A stretch of DNA of 64,000 nucleotides from Diospyros lotus (lineage: Eukaryota > Streptophyta > Magnoliopsida > Ericales > Ebenaceae): positions 24,202,433 to 24,266,432 of the forward strand of contig NC_068347.1 in the NCBI RefSeq assembly GCF_014633365.1, given 5' to 3'. Below, in pieces: positions 46,900-58,266 of the stretch. The number at the start of each line of letters is the position of its first letter. Positions within the stretch are counted from its first letter, which is position 1. The position numbers and the translations under genes were made by a program. The notes under the pieces are model-generated. The model worked only from the letters and a program-made list of their open reading frames with translations, made no database searches and had not been told where the DNA came from.

Positions 46900-49040
46900 T
46901 ATGAATTTTAATAAAGATTATTATTTTTTTTTTTGTAGTTGTGATAACAAAATTTATTATAAAGTACAAAATAAAGACTAATAATGTAATTAACTTTATT
47001 AGTTAATTCATCTATTTATTTTTTTTATTTTTATATCTTTGTGTGTCACAAGTATTTATTAGATGCTCACCAGTTAATCAATTTGTATGAAAATGTAAGA
47101 AAAAATGAAAATGAGGTTATAAGGGAGCTGGGACCTATTGATTTCTTCAAGAAAGTAGGGAATTTTTTACATCATAATTTGAAACTTTTTTTTTTTATAA
47201 AGCTACAAATTTCATCTCATTTTTTAAATTTTTATTCGTTTAATCTTCTATTTTTTATTATTTATATTTTTTAAAACTCACTAAAAATTATTCTTTTAAG
47301 CAACGTTTAAAAAGATTTATCTCTAATGACTTGATCTTAATTTCCACCTAAACTCTTCTTCTTAATTTAATTTATCAAGACAAGTCTTTGTGTATGCATT
47401 CATTTTATAAATTTAATTTAATTTAATTCATAACTCATATTAAAGAGTTCAAAATTTTAATTTGTTTTAAAATACTAAATTTAGCCTTATTCTTTAAAGA
47501 AAAAAAAAAACATGTTCTGACATGATAAACAAAAATCTTTATAAACTTTTAAAATAAATTTTAAGTCGCTATAACTCAAAATACGAACATAAATGTCATT
47601 TATTTTCTCCAATATGAAATGACATGCTTTAGATACAAACTTAACTCATATAATGGGTTTAACATGCTCAATGCATTCTAATATCACTTAAATAAAACCT
47701 ATACATATTTTTAATTCATTACACAAAACATGTATAATATTTACGAAATATGACATGCCACAAAATAATAATAAAACTTTCAAATTAAGTTTCGAGAATT
47801 TATTTTCTTTTAGAGCCGTTTGTCTCACTTAAAATATTTGAATATTTCATGAAATAAACTCAAGATAGACCCTCTTATTAATTTAATAAGAGGGTCGTAA
47901 GGTCCCTTTTGAGGAAAAATAAACCTAGTGAACTAGTTTTAGTGTCAATCTATTAGACAATTATTATCATTATTTTATTAAATATTTTTTATTTTTTTTA
48001 CACATATACGTGTACAATATATCGAGTATCGTTTAGTCCATTTTCTTTGTCAAATAAACTATCTCTAATTAAATTTTTTCTTCAACTCCTACTTAATTAA
48101 TTCTTCTAAAAATGTATTCTCAATATTCTATATAAGATTTTGGGATATTAACTAGGATTGTATTTTTTTCTTTTCTCATCACTAGCATAATCAACTTGAA
48201 GATCGATCTACACATTCAAATTTTACCGACAATCTCAAATTATCTCTAAATTAAATTTATACTTTTGTCTCGTAGGGTAGATTCAAATAATTAAATTAGT
48301 GTTTAATATATTAAAGAAAATAAGTAAACTAAACGAGAAACGGCAAGCAAGAGCGATTGAGTGAGGCGAACGACCTCAACGACACAAAGTGAGTGACAGT
48401 GAGAGACAACCAGCAACAAGTGAGAGCAAGAGAGAGAGAGAAGGGCAAGGCGGTGGACAGCTTGATGCTTGAGCAAGAAAAAGAGAATTTTTAAATTTAT
48501 TATAGACATAAGTGTAAATCAAAATTAATAGCGTACCAAGACCTTGATTGAGTCTACACAGGATTCGCCCCTGTCCAGGTGCCTTCCATTTCCTAAGTGT
48601 TGCAGGATATTTAATTCAGTTATAATAATTTATTGACATTTTTGCAATTGGAATTTAATTAATAAAGGGTTAGGTTTGATCTTGGATTTCTGATGATTTT
48701 ATTAGAACACGGAGTTGGATGTCTCCGGAGTCCAGCTCAGCTGCAACGTGATGGCTGGGTAATGAGCTGGCTTGGCTTAGGGAAGCTTCGCTCACGCCTC
48801 GCGGCTTCTGGATGCTTGTACTTTCATCGTCAACTCAACTGGCACAGGGATCCTTCTTATTATACTAATACCACTCCGCAAACCACCGATATTACCGGGT
48901 TGTTGTTTCTCTTTTGTTCTGTTCGTAGCCATTTTGTCTCCTCTTCGTCATCATAAAATGACACGATAATGACATTCCCTGTTTTAGTTTGGACTATAAC
49001 GTGTTAATATTTTGTATATTATACAAAACATATTATATAG
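46900..49040. other. AT-rich DNA without recognised genes
   Basis: Short open frames occur (for example 48303-48509 minus, 48693-48956 plus), but none shows a known domain. The only distinct structure is the palindrome at 47868-47896. Confidence 0.45.
47868..47896. repeat. Near-perfect 29-bp palindrome
   Basis: gaccctcttattaa and its reverse complement are separated by a single base, giving a 14-bp stem with essentially no loop. Confidence 0.9.
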
Positions 49041-49079
49041 TATGAAAGATAATGTATAACTAGTGATGTAGGGACAACT

Positions 49080-49400
49080 AAATTTGGTAGCTGCCCCAAT
49101 CTTGGTTCAAAAGGTGAAATCGCTCACTTCGGACGTCCTCCATACCTGACCCGATAGGACGTGGGGGGTTAATCATGATGACCTAACTGGATGCAGTGGC
49201 TAGACCCAGACTCACCGCGCACAAGAATCTCCCTCACTTTGGAGAGAGGTACCCCACACTGTCTCTTGCAAGACTTGATCCTCGATTTTGGTCCAAAATT
49301 CACCACGAAAGACACTTTATGCCCCCTTCTTGATCAACTGGGCTGCCCATGCGGGCAGCTATCCCAATCTTAATCCTACCAAAGCTCACATTAGAGGAAA
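49080..49400. other. GC-richer repeat-like block, unidentified
   Basis: This block contrasts with the AT-rich surroundings (tgacccgataggacgtgggg, then cgcgcacaagaatctccctc). It looks like a transposon-derived fragment, but no termini were found. Confidence 0.3.
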
Positions 49401-49409
49401 AGTGGAGTT

Positions 49410-49735
49410 TAGCGACCATAATAATTCCGTCGCTACTTAACTACGACAGATTAATAACAAAAGGAGTTGTGATGGATTTCCAAAAAATAATTCATAGCTA
49501 TAAAGACTAAATTATTAATAATTGCAACAGATGTAGAGATGAAATTATTTCGATTGCTAAATTTTGCGACGGAGTTTGTACTCCATTGCTAATTCATATT
49601 TAGTATAGCAACGGGACAAAATGCCATTGCTATTTAGGGACGGAATATATTCTGTAGCTATATAATAATGAAATATGGTTTCATAGCTAATGTGGAATGC
49701 GTGAAGTGATGACATTTCTATTTGGTTGCTAATAT
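49410..49735. other. Possible DNA-transposon subterminal repeat remnant
   Basis: Repeated variants of ttgctattta / ccgtcgctac / gcgacggag / gggacggaat occur on both strands. They resemble the subterminal arrays of plant CACTA-type elements. No CACTA terminus or transposase was found. Confidence 0.3.
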
Positions 49736-50229
49736 TCAATTTTAAAGTAAAAATTTTGTTAAATATAAAATATAATTAGTTTATCATTTATTTTATATAT
49801 TATTTTATTAATTTATATTTTGTAATTTATTAATTCCACTTATAATATAAACAAGTACAATTAATAATTATCAAAATAGCACTTGCAAATGGAGGAATAA
49901 AAAAATAATTATTTATATATTAATACAAAAAATAGAACAATATATTAATATAAAACGTCACATAAAATATAATTAATGATTATTAAATAACATTTGTATT
50001 CTTAATAACATTCTCCTCTCAAAAATAGAAGTGAGAACCATACAATTAATAATTCACAACAAATACAAAATAAAAAAAAATGTAACTTATAACAACAAAA
50101 ATAAAATGAAAATTGATAATTGAAATAGAAAACTAATAATAAATAAAATAAAAATAACTTGTTATGGGATTAGGATGGAACCATAGTGTTGCCAAAATAT
50201 AACAATTGATATTTGCGATAGTGGGAATG

Positions 50230-50700
50230 AATTTTTGTTGTCTACTAGCTTTGGAAGGCGTGGGATGCCTTTGAATGAAATGGACCTCCGAAAAAAAAGC
50301 CTAATTTCGAGAGGAGATAAGTGGCTTTGAGAGGAAGGCCTCTAGGAGGAAAGATGTGGCTCTAAGAGGGCGACATTCGAGAGGAAATAAGTGATTTCAG
50401 GAGATTGGACTACGGGCTGAATAAATGGCCCGATAGGAAGGGACATTAAGAAGAAAGAATTATTCGATTGGCTAGCACTTTGGGAAGAAATCACTTGGCC
50501 TAGGAAGCTGACACTTCGAGTATAAATGCTTGGCTCGAGAAGAATGCATTTTAGGAATAAACCATGTTGTTCGACTGGAAGAAACCCAAAAGGTAGATGC
50601 ACTAGTCCGGGAGGACAATTGCTTACTTCGGGAAGATGGTAATTTTCTCTAGATGAACTACAATCACGAAAAAAAATTAGAAGACTCACGGAAATTTCTT
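50230..50700. repeat. Degenerate internal repeats of a gaga-rich motif
   Basis: Motifs such as cgagaggagataagtgg, cgagaggaaataagtg and gggaagaaatcacttgg recur every 30-60 bp. This is an unidentified repeat, perhaps a decayed LTR. Confidence 0.35.
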
Positions 50701-51824
50701 ACCCAAGAAGACCCTTCGATACTTTTATACGAGAGTTATAAAATTTCACAACAAAACATCTTGCAAACAAGGTAACCTCCTGATGCAAGTAATACAAATT
50801 TCACATAAAAATCTTAATAGAAACTTACAAAGCATATAAAATAAAGATAATGGGTGAATTCAGTCACATCTGTCCAAGTTTCAATAAACCTCTTTATTTT
50901 AATATAATACTTCACCTGTACTCTAGATTTTTTGCATCTTTGATTTAAAAGATGAGAAGACTTATTATAGAAAATTTTCTCAACTAACCAATAGAAACAA
51001 AGGACACAATAGTTGAACGTCTTCGATAAGTACTTATACTTTATATCAAAAGTTACCAAATATAATGCATAAAGAGAAGATAAATCTTGTAAAACTAATT
51101 TTTAAAGATAATAGTATTCTCAAAGAACAGAGACTATCAAGTCAACATGGATCAAAATGAGAACTACTACATGAACTAGAAAAAAAAAGACACAAAAGTT
51201 TTGTTAGGGATATAAAAAGTATAGATGCGTACGTTATATAAAAATAACTTGCTTGATACAAGGATATATATCAGTTCTAACCCGCTATAATATAAGAAAC
51301 GTAAACTACAATATTTAACTACTATTACAACAGTTGACACTATCGACAACATGAGCTTATAATTAGCAACAACAAATGAACAATAACAGAGGTTACCAGA
51401 CTAAAACAACAAAGCGGAGAAGACAATTGAACAGCAACGCTTGCAGCTGGAACAACAAGGAATCAGGAACAAATTTCTGGAACGTGGAAAAGGCAGGAAC
51501 AAAAGTAGGTCGAGTCGAGCTTCGCGTTGTCCTAAAGACAGTTAGGGCCCTGCATCGGCAGCAAGCAGATTATGGCGACTGTCTTAGCAGAATGAAACAA
51601 CATCTCCAGTGAACAGCAGCCACGAACAACCGGAACTAACAGAACTCAGGATGAGTTTGCTCTCAATAAAAAAAACTCGAGATGGGAGGAAAAACTTAAG
51701 AGGAGAGAAAACGTGAAAGCTGATGAAGGAATGAAAATTTCACACACATAAAAATAAGCCAACACAACCAATATATAAAGGCACCTCATTCTCTTAGCAA
51801 TGAAGGAAACTTGGTGACCAAGCC

Positions 51825-51905
51825 AATCTAGAAGAACTTGAGGACCAAGTAAATCTAGAAGACCTTGGGAGCCAAATAAATCTAGAAGACCTTGGGGACC
51901 AAACA
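51825..51905. repeat. 27-bp minisatellite, three units
   Basis: aatctagaag starts at 51825, 51852 and 51879, exactly 27 bp apart. It lies in a C/A-rich block (51300-52010) that looks like a minus-strand LTR but lacks a partner. Confidence 0.85.
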
Positions 51906-52317
51906 AGGAAAGAAAATAAAAAAATAAAAATAAAAGCCACACACATACACACACTCACTTTCAACAAGTTTAATTCTATCGAAAGCGCTAGCGTGCTCCC
52001 TTCCATCCTGTCTAGACATCATGAGATGGTTCGATCTGCTTTGCACCCATTTCCTTCAAATCTTGACTCAAATATAGTAACCCAATTTATTCATTATGTC
52101 TTGAAATTTCTTTTCGAAATCTTTCTAGCTCAATTACTTTTAGTTTGAGGGTCGTTTCTAAAATTTAGATATGTCATTGAGTTCTCAATTATGCCTTTTT
52201 TGACACCCATCTTTCAATTATTTTAAGTTCGAACTCGTTCTAATTTTACGTTAATTTTTTTGCCGTTTCTTTGAAAATAATTTAGGTTATTAGATATATT
52301 CCCCTCCCTTTTTTTTT

Positions 52318-52345
52318 GGGGGGGGGGGGGGGGGGGGGGGGGGGG
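52318..52345. repeat. Poly-G tract (28)
   Basis: 28 consecutive G preceded by a T run and followed by cgcggcc. Length in the assembly may be inexact. Confidence 0.9.
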
Positions 52346-52359
52346 CGCGGCCATACAAC

Positions 52360-53424
52360 ATTGTTATAAGCCGTTAGTCTTCATGGAGATGGAGAAAAAC
52401 ATGAAGTAGATGGTAATGTGTTTTTTTTTCTTTTTTATAATAATGTTTCGTAATGATGTCCTATTATTGCAACAGACTTATAAATTTAGTTAATTAATTT
52501 CAAAAATTAAAAATTTGTTATAAAATTTTAACAAACCTAAAAGTTTGAGTACAAAATCATAAAAATTAAAATTTCAGTTTAAAATTATAATAAAACTAAA
52601 AATTTAATATCTTTTTTTTATAATTTACCCTATAATTTTTTAAAGCTAGAATTGGGTGTACAGACTAAGTGTAGAAATAGTATTGATAATATTTTTTTTT
52701 GGATAAATGAGATGATATTAAAAAAAATTACATGCAAAAGCTGCAATCAAAATCAACGATTTATAAGATCACCAAAATTTATGAAATAAAGTTAGACTAA
52801 TAGTCTAAAATGCAATAAACTCAAATTGAAGGACCAAACCATGTATTAGGGAAATAATATACACATAATTTTTATAAATTGACGTAACAAATGTAAATTT
52901 TATAATAATTTAATTCAAAATTAACAATAGACTTATTCATGAAACTTTTTTAAGCAGAAGTCTTGAGATTTGTTGAAGGGTCTCAAATTTTAGATTTTTT
53001 AAAAAAATTTATTGGTAGTTAATTTGTATTATTATATTTTAAAAGGTATACTTTAATATTTTATTATTTAATTTAAGTATACTCTTAAAATATGCATTAC
53101 TCATATTAAGAAAAACAAAAATTGACTATAGGTTTCTTTCAGCTTTGGCTATTTGACTTATACATTTTTAAAATTTAAAATTCACTTAATTAATTCATAA
53201 ACTTTCTAAACATTAGTCACGAGACTCATACCACCTACTTTATTACTAACAACATTAAGTAAATTGATGGTACATTTCTTAAACTTTGAGTCTTTGACTC
53301 GGTTGGAATTTCTGTTTTTTTTATTAAATCGGTTATTAAATTTTCTAAAAGACTTAGATTAATTTGGTAAAAAAATAAAAATTTAATGGTCCATATGTCA
53401 AATATCCAAAGTTTTAAGGATTAT
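52360..53424. other. AT-rich DNA without recognised genes
   Basis: Nothing was recognised before the gag-only LTR element that starts at 53425. Confidence 0.5.
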
Positions 53425-53894
53425 TGTTAAAATGTTGTCTAGAGTATAGATTAAATAAGATCAGTTATGGTAGTGTTTTTTGAAAATTTTAGATAGAAGT
53501 TGTAACCCAAACTGTAATTAGTGATAAGTTGGGGGTGTAAACTATAAATATTTGAAAGTCTTCATTGGGGTTCTGCCTCCTATTATAAATAGAGGGCAAA
53601 TGGTAGCAAATGGAGAGAGAGTTCTCATTTTTCTGTTTGTAATGAGTGCTGATTGTTTCTAAGAGAAAGGCTAGGGCTGTTAGCTTTGTAATCTTGAGGG
53701 AAAATAATTGGGGCGCTCGGGAATAGAAGGGAGAAAAGGACCGCTACTATACTGATCGATTTCTGAAAATAAAGACTGCTCTCGGGAGGATCTTAGAGGC
53801 TGGATGTAGTGCCATTCACATGGCATGAACCAAGATAATCTTGATGTTCTTATGGATGTGTGATTTGTGTTTCTCGTTTGGTTTAATTCTGTTT

Positions 53895-54120
53895 TGTAAC
53901 ATCCCGATCGAGCGATAGGAAGGACCGGAACAACTTACCCTGATGGGCCTACACGAACTTCCCAGAGGGGTCACCCATCCTTGGATTGCCCCAGGTCAAG
54001 CACGCTTAACTTGGGAGTTCTTTGCCAACATTCAGCCCAAAAGGTATCCAGCTGGTGTTGTTTCCTTTCTTACACTATTCTCGATATATACTAACTTCTC
54101 TGGGCCCTCGGGGTATTACA
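53895..54120 (-). repeat. Cassandra 3' LTR
   Basis: 226 bp, TGTAACATCCCG...GTATTACA on the plus strand. 5S-like sequence is on the minus strand (caagcacgcttaactt on plus). Confidence 0.92.
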
Positions 54121-54307
54121 TTCTCCCCCCCTTAAGCACATGACGTCCTCGTCATGCGACCTTACAATTGGTCCCAGACCTTCTCCCCTTGGGGGCTGCC
54201 ATCCTAGAAGCTTGCCAGAAGCCGCTCCTTGTACAGGCCCTCAAGCCCCGGCGCCACTCCCCGCCCTCATCGGACCGCTTTCGCCAAGGGTCGGCTCTGA
54301 TACCACC

Positions 54308-54533
54308 TGTAACATCCCGATCGAGCGATAGGAAGGACCGGAACAACTTACCCTGATGGGCCTACACGAACTTCCCAGGGGGGTCACCCATCCTTGGATT
54401 GCCCCAGGTCAAGCACGCTTAACTTGGGAGTTCTTTGCCAACATTCAGCCAAAAAGGTATCCAGCTGGTGTTGTTTCCTTTCTTACACTATCCTCGATAT
54501 ATACTAACTTCTCTGGGCCCTCGGGGTATTACA
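54308..54533 (-). repeat. Cassandra 5' LTR
   Basis: 226-bp partner of 53895-54120. The PBS lies on its low-coordinate side. Confidence 0.92.
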
Positions 54534-54663
54534 TGTTTTCTATTTTATTTTCTGTTGATTCTATTAAATCTGTTCCTTAGATCAAATCCGTTAGTGTGTG
54601 AGAGTAAGTGTGGTAGAATTTCTATCCAAGAAATTAGTTCCTGCAACCCTAGATATAACAAAT

Positions 54664-54675
54664 TGGTATCATAGC
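54664..54675 (+). other. Primer binding site of the gag-only element
   Basis: TGGTATCATAGC starts three bases after the 5' LTR. It is one base from the tRNA-iMet type TGGTATCAGAGC. Confidence 0.85.
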
Positions 54676-54745
54676 CTATTTCTAGTATCAAGATTCATCA
54701 AGATTTCTTCTGTTTTGATTCACAGTCATATAATAGTGTCAAATA

Positions 54746-55084
54746 ATGGCTGCCACTAGGTATGACATAGAGAAGTTTGATGGCCAGAATGATTTCAGCC
54801 TTTGGAAGATGAAGATGAGGGCTTTACTAAGAAATTTAGGGTTGGAAAAGGCCTTAGGCAGTGAGGAAAAACCACCAGAATCCCTTACGGATGAACAGAA
54901 AAAGGAAATCTGTGATAAGAGAAAAGAAATCAACAAAAAAGTGATTAAATGCTTTCATTGCCATGAAGAAGGGCATATGAAGAAGAATTGCCCAAATAGG
55001 AAGAAAGAATCCCAAGAAAGAACCAACCCCAAATGTTCAAACACCATGTATGGTTTTGGCTATGAGAGTGCGGATGTCCTATAG
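54746..55084 (+). CDS. Shortened copia-type gag protein (112 codons)
   Basis: An intact frame follows the PBS by 70 bp. Residues 1-45 match the start of copia gag (YDIEKFDGQNDFSLWKMKMR, then ALLRNLGLEKAL). Residues 68-82 form a CCHC zinc knuckle (CFHCHEEGHMKKNC). The 150 or so residues that normally lie between them are absent, so the capsid-forming domain is largely deleted but the frame is kept. It ends YESADVL, then TAG. It could bind RNA through the knuckle; particle assembly would need a helper. It may be a true minimal gag or just a surviving frame in a dead copy. Confidence 0.7.
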   Translation: MAATRYDIEKFDGQNDFSLWKMKMRALLRNLGLEKALGSEEKPPESLTDEQKKEICDKRKEINKKVIKCFHCHEEGHMKKNCPNRKKESQERTNPKCSNTMYGFGYESADVL

Positions 55085-57674
55085 TCTTTCTAGGTATGCA
55101 GTAAAAATAGCATAGGTCCTAGGGTTAGGGTGTAATTCTCATAGGAAAAGGGTATTTACCCATAGAGTCATGGTGGAGGGGGGATTAGTTTGTCTAGGCA
55201 TCAAAGTAAGGTTAAGGGAGTTGGAGATGGGAGAATAAGATGCATGGTGGAGCTATTCCAGATTATTAAGAAGCTGTAATATATATCCCTGTTGTTATAG
55301 AAAGCCTAATGTCCTTAGGAATAATTAGATAGTAAGAATTGAAGTCCTAAGAGTTGCTAGGATCTCTTAGAGAGATGGAAGCAACTCTCAAGAATAGAGG
55401 TTATGTGGTGCATGCTTGCAGATTCTGTGGATAAACTACAGCCATTGAAGATAGCCTATGATAACTTAGGTTAGGGCATTGCTTGAGGATGGCTCACAAT
55501 GGTGAGTAAGGACTAGGAAAGGTATCTAAGGCTAGGGATATTAGGAGAGGGGAAAATTTGCAGGTGTATAGGAATAGAAACCAGGTAGTTTGACTAGGTC
55601 TCCAAATGTAGAAGTCTCCAAAATCAGTAAATCCCATTAGAAATCAGTTTCTAGGATGTTTTGGGAACCTATCCAGGCCTTGTCTCATGGTGGAGCTAAG
55701 TGAGGTGAACCTAGTGAAGATGGTGTGTTCCTAAGGAATTCCCAAGCATATATGAGCTTGCTGGAATTTAGGAAGCCTGCTAGAAATTGCTTCTGGTGTG
55801 AAGGGTTAAGTGTGTAGAGTTGTGTAATAGGTATACCTAGGTCTCCTAAAGATAGGGTTCTTACCTATGAGGGAAAACTCTACTAATAGGACATTGAATT
55901 AGTTGATTCCAAGGGCAAAGGATGGAATCTGGGATGCTGTGTAAAGAAAACAGCAAAGAGAAACCTTTGGGAATGTCCTGAACTAACCTATGAACCAGGA
56001 TACAGCAATAGGGAAATCTGGAAAATGTTTTGATTAGATTCATTGTGTAAGCCTGGGCTGAATTGTGAGAGGGAGGAAGCTAGTGTTTAAGATAGTTTTG
56101 ACTCTTGTAGTGAGGGTCATTGTATACAATGAGGGGAAAAATGTGCGTGCAAGTGTTGTCTTGTATGGTGTAGTCCATGTTGATCAAAATCAAGATTAAG
56201 CAAGGAAAGGGAAATAGAATCATCTTGCAGGAAATGAGCAAGGGAATAGAAGGTTTAGAGTGCTGCCTAGGATGGGTAGTGATAGGTCTTAAGTTAAGCT
56301 CCAATGAGGTATGGAATGCTGGGTTTAAAAAGCTTATGCACTGCCTTGAGTGCTAAGGATAGACTGGGATATAGAACCTCTTGTATAAGAAAAGGTGATG
56401 CACTCATGTCCAAATGAATGGCATAGAGCCATGAAAATTTGGGGAAAGGCTTGGATTTAGATGAAATATCCCTTAGGTTAAAGGGGTGGAGTGCTGTTGC
56501 AGTGTCTATTTGTAAATTAAGGAAGTGCTGGGAAATGGGAAAAGTCTAGGGAAATGGCTAGACATGGCCATTGGTTATAGCAGCACATGAAGGCTTAATT
56601 TAGATCAAATAGGTGTCACTAATCAGCTAGTATCCATGAAAAATTAAGAGAGAAAAGTGATCTTATGGAGTAACCCAAGGGATTAGAGGTTAGAGGGAAA
56701 GGTAAGCAAGGTTTATTGCTTAGAAGGTTTCTCTATGAGTTAATTCCTAAGCCAAACTATTATAAGAATTGGAGTCTCTTATGATGGTCCAAGGGGTTAA
56801 AATTGAGTGCATATGAGTAGCTGTATCAATTTCAATGGTATGCCTAAGAAGAGTAAGGCAGCTTCATTGATAGTTATCCAATGGGAATCTCAAGGTGTAG
56901 CTGAGGTAGTAATTCAGTGTTTGAGATTGTTGGAAGGAGGAGAAGCTGGAATGATAAGGCATAGAGGTTGGAATAAGAATATGACAGCTTATGGCAGCCT
57001 AGGTTACCCTAGTCTTAAGCATATCTTGGTAGACTGATAGGTAGAGATGAGCAATTCTGATTGTTTGAAGCAAACATTAGAGAAAGTCGGTGGTAAATCC
57101 TAAAGGATGATTTTGGGAGCTAGGAGGAAGTCTAGTAAAGTTAAGGCCAATCCGGGTAAGGTTCACTGTGTTGTGATGCTGTATAAAATGTTTGGACACT
57201 TTGGATTAATGAGTAACATCATGTATGGATTTGGTTTATGGTGGAGTGTGCCTAGTTGGAAGTTATGCATTTAGGGTGTATATGTTGCATTTTGTATGCA
57301 GTAGGAACCCTAAAATATAGTCTAGGTATGAGGAGTTGAAACAGCCAATGGGCAGTCCATTTGGCTTAGTCTTTAGTCCCACCATGGAGTATATCAATCA
57401 TATTGATGTTAGGAAAAGTTACTCATTAGGAAGACCCTTGAGGAGGTAGATAATATCTAATGAGAGTTGCAGGTTTAGTTATTGCAGCTAATTTTATCCA
57501 AAGGTGATCCATTGTTATGTTTTACAGCATTGATTTGTTTCTTTGATGTGTTTGTGTTCTTTGAGTGATCAGGTGCAGCAAGAAGAACCCATGAGAGCAA
57601 GTCAAGTTCATCTATTGGAAGGCCAAGGCTTGATGGATGAAGGTTGAAGTATACTCAAGACAATGGTGGAGAAT
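55085..57674 (+). other. Non-coding internal domain of the gag-only element
   Basis: About 2.6 kb with stops in all frames. The plus strand is rich in G and A and poor in C, with tag/gag/agg words throughout, unlike the flanking AT-rich DNA. No pol domain was recognised. It ends at the 3' LTR after a weak polypurine stretch (caatggtggaga). Confidence 0.7.
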
Positions 57675-58266
57675 TGTTAAAATGTTGTCTAGAGTATAGA
57701 TTAAATAAGATCAGTTATAGTAGTGTTTTTTGAAGATTTTAGATAGAAGTTGTAACCCAAACTGTAATTAGTGATAAGTTGGGGGTGTAAATTATAAATA
57801 TTTGAAAGTCTTTATTGGGGTTCAGCCTCCTATTATAAATAGAGGGCAAATGGTAGCAAATGGAGAGAGAGTTCTCATTTTTCTGTTTGTAACGAGTGCT
57901 GATTGTTTCTAAGAGAAAGGTTAGGGCTGTTAGCTTTGTAATCTTGGGGGAAAATAATTGGGGCGCTCGGGAATAGAATGGAGAGAAGGGCCGCTACTGT
58001 ACTGATCGATTTCTGAAAATAAAGACTGCTCTCAGGAGGATCTTAGAGGCTGGATGTAGTGCCATTCACATGGCATGAACCAAGATAGTCTTGATGTTCT
58101 TATGGATGTGTGGTTTGTGTTTCTTGTTTGGTTTAATTCTATTTTCTACTTTATTTTCTATTGATTCTATTAAATCTGTTCCTTAGATTAAATTCGTTAG
58201 TGTGTGAGAATAAGTGTAGTAAAATTTCTATTCAAGAAATTAGTTCCAATAACCCTAGATATAACA
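57675..58266 (+). repeat. 3' LTR of the gag-only element
   Basis: 592 bp, TGTTAAAATGTTGTC...AGATATAACA. It is uninterrupted, unlike its 5' partner. Confidence 0.93.

Larger units (their letters stand above)
53895..54533 (-). mobile_element. Cassandra TRIM retrotransposon inside the 5' LTR
   Basis: Two 226-bp LTRs (53895-54120, 54308-54533) differ at about 3 positions. The exact 5-bp duplication tgttt (53890-53894, 54534-54538) flanks it. On the minus strand the PBS TGGTATCAGAGC follows the LTR at 54308, and a G-rich PPT lies at 54121-54134. The 187-bp internal part is non-coding. The LTRs contain the 5S-rRNA-like segment. This is the youngest-looking insertion in the window. Confidence 0.95.
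53425..54660 (+). repeat. 5' LTR of the gag-only element, with Cassandra inside
   Basis: It begins TGTTAAAATGTTGTC and ends AGATATAACA. It is interrupted at 53895-54533 by a Cassandra, with one copy of the 5-bp duplication. TATA-like tataaatag lies near 53585. Confidence 0.9.
53425..58266 (+). mobile_element. Non-autonomous LTR retrotransposon encoding gag only
   Basis: The LTRs are 592 bp each once the Cassandra insertion is removed (53425-54660 minus 644 bp; 57675-58266). They differ at about 31 positions (near 95% identity). The flanking 5-bp duplication attat is exact (53420-53424, 58267-58271). The PBS (TGGTATCATAG, 54664) follows the 5' LTR. The only coding trace is a short copia-like gag (54746-55084). 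The remaining 2.6 kb has no pol. Structurally this matches gag-only terminal-repeat retrotransposons (TR-GAG or LARD-like). Confidence 0.9.

Noticed and set aside
48693..48956. Plus-strand 87-codon open frame
   Set aside because: No recognised motif, no homologous context and no splice-linked exons; treated as chance.
51646..51954. Minus-strand 102-codon frame with membrane-like residues
   Set aside because: Hydrophobicity comes from T-rich minisatellite DNA; kept only as a low-interest observation.
53943..54580. Several plus-strand open frames over the Cassandra
   Set aside because: Cassandra elements are non-coding; the two 65-75-codon frames are simply the two LTR copies read in the same frame.
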